A stretch of 34,304 bases of DNA from Thermoguttaceae bacterium (GTDB lineage: Bacteria; Planctomycetota; Planctomycetia; Pirellulales; Thermoguttaceae): assembly GCA_017557195.1 (NCBI GenBank), contig JAFZAL010000142.1, positions 1-34,304 on the forward strand, written 5' to 3'. The position numbers and the translations under genes are program-made. The notes beneath the pieces are model-generated. The model saw only the letters and a program-made list of their open reading frames with translations, was not told where the DNA came from and did no database searches. Positions within the stretch are counted from its first letter, which is position 1; the number at the start of each line of letters is the position of its first letter. This document shows positions 23,197 through 31,771 of this stretch, one piece after another.

Positions 23197-23252
23197 ACCA
23201 CTAACCACTAACCACTAACCACTTTCCACTTACCACTAACCACTAACCACTT
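23197..23252 (+). repeat. ACTAACC heptamer array before the cyclase-fold gene
   Basis: Eight units of ACTAACC or variants (ACTTTCC, ACTTACC) end about 22 nt before the start codon at 23275. The motif matches the arms of the inverted elements at 9685-9779 and 10840-10937. Confidence 0.75.
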
Positions 23253-23274
23253 CCCCCCTAACCCCAAAACAATC

Positions 23275-24477
23275 ATGAAAAGATTCCCCGCTCTTTTATC
23301 GTTGTTTTCCGTCCTGACGTTAACGCTCTCGGCGTTTTCCAGTACAATGTATGCGGATGAGGACAATATAGATCATTCAGGTTACCGTTTCACTGGCGGG
23401 AGAGCATCATCACACAACCATGCAAGAGCTGTAGCTGTCGGCGGGGGTACGCCAGAAAGCGAGCGAGCTGTTGCGTTGGGATTGCAATGGATTGCCAATC
23501 ATCAGCTTCCTAACGGTTCATGGAGCTTTAATCATCAATTAGCGCCTTCATGTCAAGGCGCATGCAAAAATCCCGGCAAATATGACAAAGAGTACAATGC
23601 CGCTACCGGCTTGGCGCTGCTGTCGTTCCTCGGCGCCGGCGTAACTCATAAGGAAGGTCGATACAAGAAAAACGTATATAATGGTCTCTATTTCCTTTTA
23701 AAAAATGGTAAAACAACATCTAAGGACGACGACTTTTTTATAGGATATCCAGAGAACTGCGTCATTTTTGTAGAATCCAAAGGCACGATGTACTCTCAAG
23801 GAATAGTCGCTCTTTGCTTGACAGAAGCGTATGCCAAAACCAGAGATAAAAGATTGCTTCCTGCCGCTCAGGGAAGTTTAAACTATATCTATTTCCATCA
23901 GGATCCTAACGGTGGCGGATGGCGCTATCGTCCCCATCAGGCAGGCGACATATCGGTAACAGGCTGGCAAATGGCGGCTATTAGAACCGCCAATACGACG
24001 AACTTGGACGTTCCAGATAAAGTAGTCGTCAAGGCGTCGCGTTTTCTGGATTCAGTTCAGACTGACTCCGGCGCCAAATACGGTTATTCAGACCCCGGCG
24101 AGGGTCCGTCAACTACTGCTGTCGGTCTGCTGACTCGTATGAATTTTGGCTGGGAGCATGACAACCCGGCTTTACAGCGTGGGGTAGAATGGCTTTCCAA
24201 AATAGGTCCAAGCAAGACTGACAGCTACCATAATTACTATGCCACTGAGGTCATGTTTCAATATAACGGACCGTTGTGGGAAAAATGGAACGCTGTTATG
24301 CGCGATCAACTGGTTGATTCCCAGGTTCAGCAAGGACACGAAAAAGGTTCGTGGTATCATGCTGGTCCGTGGAGCGATCCCGGCGGACGTCTGTACGACA
24401 CCGCGATGTCGACAATGATTTTGGAAGTCTACTATCGACACCCGCGGATTTACAAAACGAATGCCGATCAGAAATAA
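23275..24477 (+). CDS. Exported squalene-cyclase/prenyltransferase-fold (alpha-toroid) protein
   Basis: 400 residues with a signal peptide (ALLSLFSVLTLTLSAFSSTM, cleavage near residue 30). The mature part has repeats typical of the terpene cyclase/prenyltransferase alpha-barrel: ALGLQWIANHQLPNGSWSF, then AATGLALLSFLGAG, then YSQGIVALCLTEAY, then AAQGSLNYIYFHQDPNGGGW and SVTGWQMAAIRTA, then STTAVGLLTRMNFGW. No DDTA/DxDD protonation motif typical of squalene-hopene cyclase is visible, so enzymatic cyclisation is unlikely. Such exported toroid proteins are frequent in Planctomycetota, function unknown. The leader CCCCTAACCCCAAAACAATC lacks a Shine-Dalgarno. Related repeats lie on both sides. Confidence 0.82.
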   Translation: MKRFPALLSLFSVLTLTLSAFSSTMYADEDNIDHSGYRFTGGRASSHNHARAVAVGGGTPESERAVALGLQWIANHQLPNGSWSFNHQLAPSCQGACKNPGKYDKEYNAATGLALLSFLGAGVTHKEGRYKKNVYNGLYFLLKNGKTTSKDDDFFIGYPENCVIFVESKGTMYSQGIVALCLTEAYAKTRDKRLLPAAQGSLNYIYFHQDPNGGGWRYRPHQAGDISVTGWQMAAIRTANTTNLDVPDKVVVKASRFLDSVQTDSGAKYGYSDPGEGPSTTAVGLLTRMNFGWEHDNPALQRGVEWLSKIGPSKTDSYHNYYATEVMFQYNGPLWEKWNAVMRDQLVDSQVQQGHEKGSWYHAGPWSDPGGRLYDTAMSTMILEVYYRHPRIYKTNADQK

Positions 24478-24517
24478 CATTGCAAATTGAATTCCCCATT
24501 TCCTTTTCGATAAGCCC

Positions 24518-24611
24518 GGATCGCGGCAGTCCCCTGCCGCCGAAGAAAACATGACCCTCTAAACGACTTCGCCGCAGCCGAACACGCTTCCGGGGCGCGG
24601 ACGAAGTCCGC
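24518..24611 (+). repeat. Modular palindromic repeat, copy 2
   Basis: Same module order as 23036-23123: GCGGCAGTCCCCTGCCGC, CTTCGCCGCAGCCGAA, GCGGACGAAGTCCGC, with different linkers. It lies 40 nt after the cyclase-fold gene. Confidence 0.75.
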
Positions 24612-24690
24612 CATATTCACTTAATATTGTCTATCTTTCCCGTTTTCTCATTATTTTTCACTTTTTTTCAAAAATTTTCCCATTTAGCGC

Positions 24691-24718
24691 TTCACGATTG
24701 CCAAATTGAGTGTATAAT
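24691..24718 (+). promoter_or_regulatory. Putative promoter of cassette 2
   Basis: TATAAT (24713-24718) with a poor -35, TTCACG (24691-24696), 16 nt upstream. The leader of about 100 nt ends with a strong AAGGAG Shine-Dalgarno (24811-24816) placed 7 nt before ATG 24824. That placement decides the start codon. Confidence 0.5.
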
Positions 24719-24823
24719 GTAATTGTTGTATAAAAGCGAAATGCCATTTTGCGTCCGGGCGTGCCGTCGCAAAAGTCGTTTATAACGTTTACCAGTTTTA
24801 CCCATTATAGAAGGAGTAAAATA

Positions 24824-26757
24824 ATGGCTAAATCACAAGATTGCTTATTCCTCCCCCCCCCCGCATTTTAGCATTCGGGCGTTTAACTGTTCTTCTTTTG
24901 AGTATTCTTCTCTTTACTGCCAGCTCTATGGCAGATACTAAAGTTTGGGTTGGCGATACCGATGCGAATTTGGCAACGGCTGCGAACTGGTCTGGCGGCG
25001 TTGCGCCTGTTGATAATGATGCGTGGCAATTCGGCGCAGTTGGATCAGCTGGCTACAATTTGACAAACGATATCGCAAATGGTCTGTACAGTACAGGCAT
25101 AACATTTACGGATTCGGCAACCGGTTCCTATACAATTTCTGGAAACTGGGTATCGCAATCAGGCGACATCGTAAACAACAGTTCCTATCTTCAAACGTTA
25201 GTTCTTGGTCATGCATTGTATGAAAATATTACAATCAATGCAGCAAACGGAGACATTAAAATTGGAAACAATAATACAATCCATCTCAATAATCATACCT
25301 TGACCATTGACGGCAGTCATGATACAACCCTTGAAATACTGGTAAATCATAACGGTTCGCTTATTAAAAATGGAACGGGTACGCTGACAATGAAGCGACC
25401 AGTCGGAACAGATGTACATTTTACAGATGCGCCTTTTACTGGTAACGTTACTATTAATGACGGTACAATAAAAGCTATTGGAACATCATCTCTGGGAGCA
25501 TACAACAGCGTTTCAAGAACCATAACCATCAATAACGGCGCAAAGCTGACGTTTGCCAGTCACGATGTTCTTGGCATTGATAGCGTTAGAACGCCAGTTA
25601 AAATTATTGTAGATGGAGGAACTATTGAAAATGAATATGCTGCTGACGGTTGGTTTAACACAATTAATACACTAACGCTCAAAAACGGCGGGAAAATTGT
25701 TGATAACAACGGGCATCACAAGTGGACTTCGTTCCAGCTTGTGGGGACGGTCAACGTTACAGCCGATTCGAAACTCGACGCTGACAAGATTTCAACTATC
25801 GGCATTGGAACAGCAGGCGATTACAACGGCGTTATTCCCAATGGAGCTGTATTCAACGTTGCCGACGTTACTCAGGACGATTCTCCAGACTTCATAATCT
25901 CCGATATCCTTACTAATGGAAATGGAACCACCATAGCTGGTTCCTTTACCAAGACTGGCGCTGGGACGATGGAATTGTCTGCCGCTAATACGTATACCGG
26001 CGCGACAACCGTTTCCGATGGAGTACTTCGACTTACCGGAAATGCTGTAACCGCTAATAGCATTATTACACTTGAAGCTAATGAAACGCTTGGAACAAAA
26101 GGAACGCTGGAATATAACATTGCCAGCAGCGAAAAGACGCTTGAATTTTCCAATACTGCAAGCGTCATAGGCAACGGTGATATTCTCAAAACCGGAGAAG
26201 GAAGACTTTTAATCAATACCGATAATATTACCAGTTCCGACTTAAACTTCTCTGCCGATAACTTTGTTGTTGCTTCCGGTCGCGTGGATATTAGAGGTTA
26301 CATGAACGGCAATCTTTCTGTTGAAGGACCGGAAGCGATTTTCTCGCCCGGCAATTCTGTAGGCGACGCAGTTTTCGGTGGCGGTTATATACTCAAAGAA
26401 GGCGCTACGCTGTTAATCGAACAGGACGAAACAGGTATTGATACGCTTACCGCCAGTTCGTTTACGATTGATTCCAAATCTATTATTGACATAGTTGCGG
26501 ATTCTCTTCAGCCGGGCGAGTATCCAATTATTTTCAATACATCGTCTGAAGGTTTTCAGGGCGACTTGGCAACAGATAATTTCTGGAATGGACTTTTGAC
26601 GCCCGGAAGCGATTATTACTGGAATCTGAGCGTTGTTAACGGCAATACCGTTTACGCGACTATAGACGCCAACGCCGTTCCGGAACCGTCAACGTGGGCT
26701 CTGCTGATTCTCGGCGCCGCTGGGTTGCTGTACGTTCGGAAACGAACTCGTAAATAG
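24824..26757 (+). CDS. Autotransporter-repeat PEP-CTERM surface protein (cassette 2), frame broken at a C10 tract
   Basis: Paralogue of the 17961 protein. ATG 24824 has a well-placed AAGGAG, but its frame (MAKSQDCLFLPPPAF) stops at TAG 24869-24871. The main frame is open from TTG 24841 to the stop at 26757. The two frames meet in a run of ten C at 24853-24862; eleven C would give one protein, MAKSQDCLFLPPPRILAFGR plus a hydrophobic signal ending SSMADTKVW. The rest parallels cassette 1: GSYTISGNWVSQSGDIVNNS, DGSHDTTLEI, the beta-strand repeat FTKTGAGTMELSAANTYTGA, FSPGNSVGDA, and the PEP-CTERM end VPEPSTWALLILGAAGLLYV plus basic tail. Phase variation, a sequencing error in the homopolymer, or weak initiation at TTG 24841 are the alternatives. 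Confidence 0.82.
24853..24862 (+). repeat. Homopolymeric C10 tract at the start of the cassette-2 PEP-CTERM gene
   Basis: Ten consecutive C, about 30 nt after the ATG, exactly where the upstream and main reading frames differ. Slippage by +1 or -2 C would join them. The paralogue in cassette 1 has no such tract. Confidence 0.85.
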
Positions 26758-26786
26758 TTACGAGACAATCGTAAACAATTAACGCT

Positions 26787-26811
26787 AAAGCGGGAGGAAA
26801 CTCCCGCTTTT
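26787..26811 (+). terminator. Terminator or attenuator hairpin between PEP-CTERM and DUF1559 genes (cassette 2)
   Basis: AAAGCGGGAG (26787-26796), GAAA loop, CTCCCGCTTT (26801-26810), plus one more T. It is the counterpart of 20076-20099, one pair longer, and lies 15 nt before the next ATG. Confidence 0.75.
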
Positions 26812-26826
26812 CATTGATAAATAGTC

Positions 26827-27813
26827 ATGTCAGGATTTATGAAACGTAACGGATTTACACTGGTAGAATTGCTGGTTGTCATTGCGATTATTGGCGTTTT
26901 GGTCGGTTTGCTTTTGCCTGCCGTTCAAGCGGCGCGCGCAGCGGCTCGGCGAATGCAATGCACCAACAACATCAAGCAGATTACTCTTGCTGTCGTCAGT
27001 TACGAATCTACATATCAGGTTTACTGCTGCGGTTCGTATGGATATATCGATAACGCCTCCAGACCGGAACCGTGGATGCGTCGAAGCTGGTATTACCATG
27101 TTCTGCCATATATTGAACAGGTCGCCTTGTACGATATCTATAACGAACATTATCAACATCCTGAAGCAACTCCCGGAGGGCGCGGAAGTTTCGATTATAC
27201 CAATTTGCCGGCGAAAACAACCATCGTTTCTACGTTGATGTGCCCGGACGACCAAAACAACCCCAAAGTCCATAACGGGTCTCGCCCTGATAACCAGCAG
27301 GGATTTCATGGGAATTACGTCGGCAACGGCGGCAATACATATTTCAACGTAGACGCTAACGGAACGTATAAACTGGAATCGTGCATGGATCTCAACGGGA
27401 TTTTTCCACCGCTGAGAGGTATAAAACCGGCTCATGTTACAGACGGCACGTCGAACACGTTGATGTTCAGCGAGCTCCGTCTTGTTCCAGACGGCGCAAT
27501 AGGGTCAAGCGGAGAAGATATCCGCGGACGGCTTATCAACTGCCGACACACTGGCGCTCTTTTTTCCACTTTGTATGCGCCCAACACGTCAGAACCTGAC
27601 CGTCATAATTACTGTATTTCTACGGCATACGCGCCGTGTACCAACACCAATCAGAAAAACCTCGTCTCCGCCCGATCCTATCATAGCGGAGACGGCGCAG
27701 TCGCTTCAATGTGCGACGGTTCTGTAACCTTTATTCCTGCAACAATTGACTTGGAAGCGTATCACGCCATGGGAAGCCGCAACGGCATGGAAACCGTCTA
27801 TTTAGACGAATAA
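26827..27813 (+). CDS. DUF1559 pilin-like protein, cassette 2
   Basis: Closely similar along its whole length to the 20115 protein: prepilin-like NGFTLVELLVVIAIIGV, PAVQAARAAARRMQCTNNIK, AHVTDGTSNTLMFSE. One difference is in the C-terminal signature, where HSGDGAVASMCDG has ten rather than nine residues between His and DG. Start and leader (GATAAATAGTC before ATGTCAGGATTTATG) match cassette 1. The lipoprotein gene follows after 58 nt. Predicted inner-membrane or periplasmic pseudopilin-like protein of unknown function. Confidence 0.9.
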   Translation: MSGFMKRNGFTLVELLVVIAIIGVLVGLLLPAVQAARAAARRMQCTNNIKQITLAVVSYESTYQVYCCGSYGYIDNASRPEPWMRRSWYYHVLPYIEQVALYDIYNEHYQHPEATPGGRGSFDYTNLPAKTTIVSTLMCPDDQNNPKVHNGSRPDNQQGFHGNYVGNGGNTYFNVDANGTYKLESCMDLNGIFPPLRGIKPAHVTDGTSNTLMFSELRLVPDGAIGSSGEDIRGRLINCRHTGALFSTLYAPNTSEPDRHNYCISTAYAPCTNTNQKNLVSARSYHSGDGAVASMCDGSVTFIPATIDLEAYHAMGSRNGMETVYLDE

Positions 27814-27871
27814 TTCCCTGGCGCTTTCGTTCTTCCCTTTTTTGTTTAACAATCAGAATCTATCAAATAAT

Positions 27872-28255
27872 ATGAACTCCCGAACGCTGATTTTTTTGTT
27901 GTCGCTTAGCGTTATATCGCTGACGTTTGCCGGCTGCGGAAAAGAAAAACTCTATACGGTCAGCGGAACGGTAACCTATAAAGGCGAGCTGATACCAGAC
28001 GGCTCCATTTCTTTTGTCCCGGGCGACCCCAAGCTGTCGCCGCAGGGCGCTTCAATTCGCGATGGGAAGTATACGGCTCAGGTTCGAAAAGGAACTATGA
28101 CCGTAAGAATCACCGGTTCCAAGCCAGACCCCAATGAAAAAATGTATGACGGAACTCCGGTCTGGACGGATTTTGTTCCGGAAAAGTACAGTACGCAGTC
28201 AACGCTGACGGTTGAAATTAAAGGGAATCAAACAGAGAACTTTGATTTGGAGTAA
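27872..28255 (+). CDS. Small transthyretin-like lipoprotein, cassette 2
   Basis: Paralogue of the 21156 lipoprotein. The frame is open from 27842, but ATG 27872 is chosen because MNSRTLIFLLSLSVISLTFA plus the lipobox FAGC (Cys22) aligns with cassette 1; the upstream ten codons are leader. The mature region GKEKLYTVSGTVTYKGELIP and SISFVPGDPKLSPQGASIRD is nearly identical to the first copy. Both end QTENFDLE. Predicted lipid-anchored envelope protein, function unknown. Confidence 0.82.
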   Translation: MNSRTLIFLLSLSVISLTFAGCGKEKLYTVSGTVTYKGELIPDGSISFVPGDPKLSPQGASIRDGKYTAQVRKGTMTVRITGSKPDPNEKMYDGTPVWTDFVPEKYSTQSTLTVEIKGNQTENFDLE

Positions 28256-28507
28256 ATCTTCAAATACAAGCTGTTGCCACTGGGTTGCGGATTATATCCG
28301 CGATCCAGAAAGATTTTCGGCGTCTTTTGAGGTTCAGCAGGTCTGGCGTCTAACGGGAGCGTGGTCTTGTCGCCGCCCTATTGCATTTTATTTTTGATTG
28401 TCTTATAATGGACGTTAGACGTTAAAGAACGTAAAGCGTATTTTCCAAAACGTCAAACATTTTCCCATGAATCAATAATTCCTCAACCTTCTAACCCCAA
28501 TACTATC

Positions 28508-31486
28508 ATGAAACAATCTTCCATCCTTTTAGCGTTATTATCCGTCTTGACGTTCGCACTGTCTGCTCAGGCGCAGGACGCGGTTCAGCTCAACGGTCAG
28601 AAGTTTACGTTTGACAAAATCGAATGGACGGCGCAGGTTCCAGACGTTACTCGCGGCGCCGTCGCTGTTACAGACAAGGCGCAGTCTGTCCGGTTGTCGG
28701 CGTTCGCCAATACGGACATGTGGAACGTCCGCAACGCTGCGCCCATCGCGTTTACGCCGTCGCCGGAAGGGAACTTCGCGTTTGAAGCCTGCGTAACGTA
28801 CGACGCTCAAAGCGCTCAAGCGGTGGCGGGAATAACCGTATTCAGCGGAGGCGAAACCGCCGTGCCGCGCTTTACCTACGGGCTGGATCAATGGAACGGG
28901 ACGACGCTGGTTAAATTTCAGGGTCTGCCGCCAAGCGCCAACAATCCCGCAACGGCGAAAGAACATCGCGGCGTAAACAAGGTCTGGCTTCGTCTGGAAT
29001 GTTACAGAAAAGCGCTCACCAACCGCCCGGCGGATCTCTATATTGCGAAGTACAAGCTGCAGGAATGCGCCGACTGGACTGAGCTGACGGCGTTTGCGGA
29101 ACCGTGCGCCAACGACGTCTGCGCGCTGTTTATCAAATCCAACGCGCCGCGGTCTGCTGAGTTTACTCAAGTTGCGTTTGAAAAGCTGGACTCCAATCTC
29201 TACATGATGGAACCGGAGAAAGTCGCCAATCCTGAACAGGTTGCTCAGATTACCGGCGGATATCCGATTCTGTATATCGCGCGAAATCAGTACAGAAACG
29301 ACCATCACAACACGGCGACCATGTTCCAGAACGGGGAAGTCAACGAAGGCTCGTTCGCTGGCGGTTCCGCGATGAAAATCATTGACGTCGCCGACGGCGG
29401 GAAAGTCAAGACGCTGCTCGATTGCCCGGAAGGGATTATTCGCGACCCGGAAATCTCCTACGACGGCAAGCGGGTTCTGTTCTCCATGCGTAAAAACAAG
29501 GCGGACGATTACCACATCTACGAAATGACGCTGGCGGACAAGACAGTCAGGCAGATTACCTTCGGCAAAGACCTGTCGGATATTGACCCGAACTATCTGC
29601 CCAACGGCAAGATTGTTTTCTCGTCCACGCGCGAGCCGAAATACTGCATGTGCAACCGCCACATCATGTGCAACCTGTACACGATGGACGCGGACGGATC
29701 CAACATGATTCAAATTGGGCATAGCACCCTCTTTGAAGGACATTCCGGCATCCTGTCCGACGGGCGAATCATCTACGACCGCTGGGAATACGTCGACCGC
29801 AACTTCGGCGACGCTCAGGGTCTTTGGGTAACCAACCCGGACGGGACAAGCCATCTGCTTTATTACGGGAACAACACCGGGGCGCCGGGCGCGTTCCTCG
29901 AAGCGCGCGAAATCCCCGGCACGACAAAGGTCGTCTGCACGCTGGGGTCTTGTCACGACCGACCCTGGGGCGCGATTGGCATTCTCGACCGCACCAAGGG
30001 AATCGAAGGCAAAGACGGCGTCGTCAAAACCTGGCCCGCTCAGGCGATGGATTTAATCAACGTCTACGGTTCGTTCGACGCCATGAAGCAGATTCATCCC
30101 AAAATGGAAGACCCGTTCCCGATTGACGAAAACAACATTCTCGTTTCGCGTCAGCTGGAAGGCAAAGGCGAAAAGACGGGAATTTATCTGCTCCGCATGA
30201 ACGACTCGGAACTGAAAATCTACGAAGACGAGAACTCCGGGTACGGCTGTTTCGACCCGATTGTCGTCGCGCCGCACGAAAAGCAGCGTCTGATTGTGGA
30301 TAAAACCGATTTGAGCAAAAAGACCGGGACGTTCTACGTCGCCGACGTCTATATTGGAACCGGCATGGACGCGATCCCGCGCGGGACGGCGAAATGGCTG
30401 CGAGTGGTCGAGTCGCCCGAAAAGCGGTTCTACACGTATTCCAGCGGCTGGTTCGGACAGGGCGAACAGGCGCCCGGCATGAACTGGGACGACTTCGTCA
30501 ACAAGCGCATTCTCGGAACCGTTCCGATTGAGTCCGACGGCTCCGCCAACTTCGAGCTGCCCGCCGATACGTTCGTTTTCTTCCAGATTCTCGACGAACA
30601 GGGGCGAATGATTCAGTCCATGCGTTCCGGCACGATCGTCAGACCGGGCGAGAATCAGGGCTGCATCGGCTGTCACGAAGATCGGCTCAACGCCGTCGCC
30701 CCGCGCCGCTCGACTATCGCCATGATGCGCGCGCCGAGCAAACTCGACGGCTGGTACGGTCCGGCTCGCAACTTCTCCTTTACGAAAGAAGTTCAGCCCG
30801 TATTCGACAAACACTGCGTTAAATGTCACGACGCCGGCAAGCCGGGCGCCGCCCGAATCTGCCTCGCTGGCGACAGAAACCTCGTCTTTAACAACTCGTA
30901 TTACGAACTGATGACCCATCGGGACATCGTCCACGTGATTGGCGCCGGACCCGCTCAGGTTCAAAACCCGCGAACGTGGGGATCGTCCGTTTCACGCCTG
31001 GCGGACGTCGTTCTCAACGGGCACGGCGTCCCGGAACGCGACGCCCAGCTCAACCTCTCGCAGGAAGACAAAGACCGCGTCGTTACGTGGCTTGACCTCA
31101 ACGCGCCGTATTATCCAGAATACGCCAGCTCCTTCGGCCCCAACAACTTCGGACGATCTCCGCTGACGCGTCAGCAGGTTGACGAACTTTCCAAACTGAC
31201 GGGAATCAACCTGGGGCATCAATCCAACGCCAACAAAGTCTGGTTTGACCGCCCGGAACTGAGTCCGTGCCTGCAAGGCCTGGACAAGAACTCCGACGCC
31301 TACAAACAGGCGCTGGCTCTGATTCAGGAAGGACGCCAAGTCCTGTTCGACAACCCTCGCCCGGATATGCCCGGCTGCCAGCTGGACGAACGCGATCAGA
31401 AGTACGAAGACAAGTACGAATCCCGCCTGGAGGACGAACGCGCCCGCGTTCAGGACGCCGCCAAAGCGCAGGCGGAGAATAGATAA
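28508..31486 (+). CDS. Exported PD40/hydrazine-synthase-alpha-like protein with two haem c sites
   Basis: 992 residues with a signal peptide (SILLALLSVLTFALSAQAQ, cleavage near 22). Residues about 23-230 form a concanavalin-like beta region. Residues about 240-640 are a beta-propeller with TolB/PD40-like repeats (DPEISYDGKRVLFSMRKNK, DPNYLPNGKIVFSSTREP, LYTMDADGSN) and resemble the middle domain of hydrazine synthase alpha subunits. Two haem c motifs follow: CIGCH at 719-723 and CVKCH at 770-774, the second in a PVFDKHCVKCHD context usual for planctomycete periplasmic cytochromes. The last part (830-992) holds HGVPERDAQLNLSQEDKDRV and VVTWLDLNAPYYPEY. Periplasmic electron transfer is likely; hydrazine chemistry is not implied because these homologues occur outside anammox bacteria. 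Leader TAACCCCAATACTATC, no Shine-Dalgarno. Confidence 0.85.
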   Translation: MKQSSILLALLSVLTFALSAQAQDAVQLNGQKFTFDKIEWTAQVPDVTRGAVAVTDKAQSVRLSAFANTDMWNVRNAAPIAFTPSPEGNFAFEACVTYDAQSAQAVAGITVFSGGETAVPRFTYGLDQWNGTTLVKFQGLPPSANNPATAKEHRGVNKVWLRLECYRKALTNRPADLYIAKYKLQECADWTELTAFAEPCANDVCALFIKSNAPRSAEFTQVAFEKLDSNLYMMEPEKVANPEQVAQITGGYPILYIARNQYRNDHHNTATMFQNGEVNEGSFAGGSAMKIIDVADGGKVKTLLDCPEGIIRDPEISYDGKRVLFSMRKNKADDYHIYEMTLADKTVRQITFGKDLSDIDPNYLPNGKIVFSSTREPKYCMCNRHIMCNLYTMDADGSNMIQIGHSTLFEGHSGILSDGRIIYDRWEYVDRNFGDAQGLWVTNPDGTSHLLYYGNNTGAPGAFLEAREIPGTTKVVCTLGSCHDRPWGAIGILDRTKGIEGKDGVVKTWPAQAMDLINVYGSFDAMKQIHPKMEDPFPIDENNILVSRQLEGKGEKTGIYLLRMNDSELKIYEDENSGYGCFDPIVVAPHEKQRLIVDKTDLSKKTGTFYVADVYIGTGMDAIPRGTAKWLRVVESPEKRFYTYSSGWFGQGEQAPGMNWDDFVNKRILGTVPIESDGSANFELPADTFVFFQILDEQGRMIQSMRSGTIVRPGENQGCIGCHEDRLNAVAPRRSTIAMMRAPSKLDGWYGPARNFSFTKEVQPVFDKHCVKCHDAGKPGAARICLAGDRNLVFNNSYYELMTHRDIVHVIGAGPAQVQNPRTWGSSVSRLADVVLNGHGVPERDAQLNLSQEDKDRVVTWLDLNAPYYPEYASSFGPNNFGRSPLTRQQVDELSKLTGINLGHQSNANKVWFDRPELSPCLQGLDKNSDAYKQALALIQEGRQVLFDNPRPDMPGCQLDERDQKYEDKYESRLEDERARVQDAAKAQAENR

Positions 31487-31513
31487 GGCGAGCCGGGGTG
31501 CGTAAGCCCCCGG
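31487..31513 (+). repeat. 27-nt dispersed palindromic repeat, copy C
   Basis: Identical to the inverted unit at 8113-8139 and one base different from 1503-1529; core GGGGTGCGTAAGCCCC. It begins immediately after the stop codon of the dihaem protein, so it may act as its 3'-end hairpin. Confidence 0.8.
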
Positions 31514-31523
31514 GCAAATCTCA

Positions 31524-31555
31524 CGCGGAGGCGCGGAGACGCGGAGGTGCGGAGG
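31524..31555 (+). repeat. CGCGGAGG octamer repeat (4 units)
   Basis: Units CGCGGAGG, CGCGGAGA, CGCGGAGG, TGCGGAGG. A separate small hairpin, GCGACGG (31570-31576) with CCGTCGC (31581-31587), follows. Confidence 0.7.
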
Positions 31556-31612
31556 ATGTGTTATGGAGTGCGACGGCTTGCCGTCGCCTTAACCGGCGAG
31601 CTGGCAAGAAGA

Positions 31613-31702
31613 GCTGGGAATTTTCTGGGAACTTCTGGGAAATCTCTGGGAGATTTCTGGGATTTCTCAGTTCCTCCCAGCAGTTCCCAGATTTCTCCCA
31701 GT
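31613..31702. repeat. CTGGGA direct and inverted repeat cluster
   Basis: TTCTGGGAAC, TTCTGGGAAA, TCTCTGGGAGA and TTTCTGGGAT run in a period of about ten. CTCCCAG, TTCCCAGA and CTCCCAG then follow on the same strand, complementary to the first block. The whole can fold as a long imperfect hairpin between two convergent genes. Confidence 0.65.
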
Positions 31703-31735
31703 TTATTCCTCTCGACAGAAGATTTTTCAGGGTAT

Positions 31736-31763
31736 AAAAAAGGCGGCGCCTAATAGGCGCCGC
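31736..31763 (-). terminator. Rho-independent terminator of the NCS1 permease gene
   Basis: Read on the minus strand, GCGGCGCCT, loop ATT, AGGCGCCGC (31763-31743) is a perfect 9-bp stem followed within two bases by six T (31741-31736). Confidence 0.8.
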
Positions 31764-31771
31764 ACTCCCCG

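Noticed and set aside
28538..29956. 472-codon minus-strand frame
   Set aside because: Antisense shadow of the dihaem protein; length arises from codon bias of the real gene.
31498..31737. 79-codon plus-strand frame after the dihaem gene
   Set aside because: Entirely translated octamer and CTGGGA repeats.
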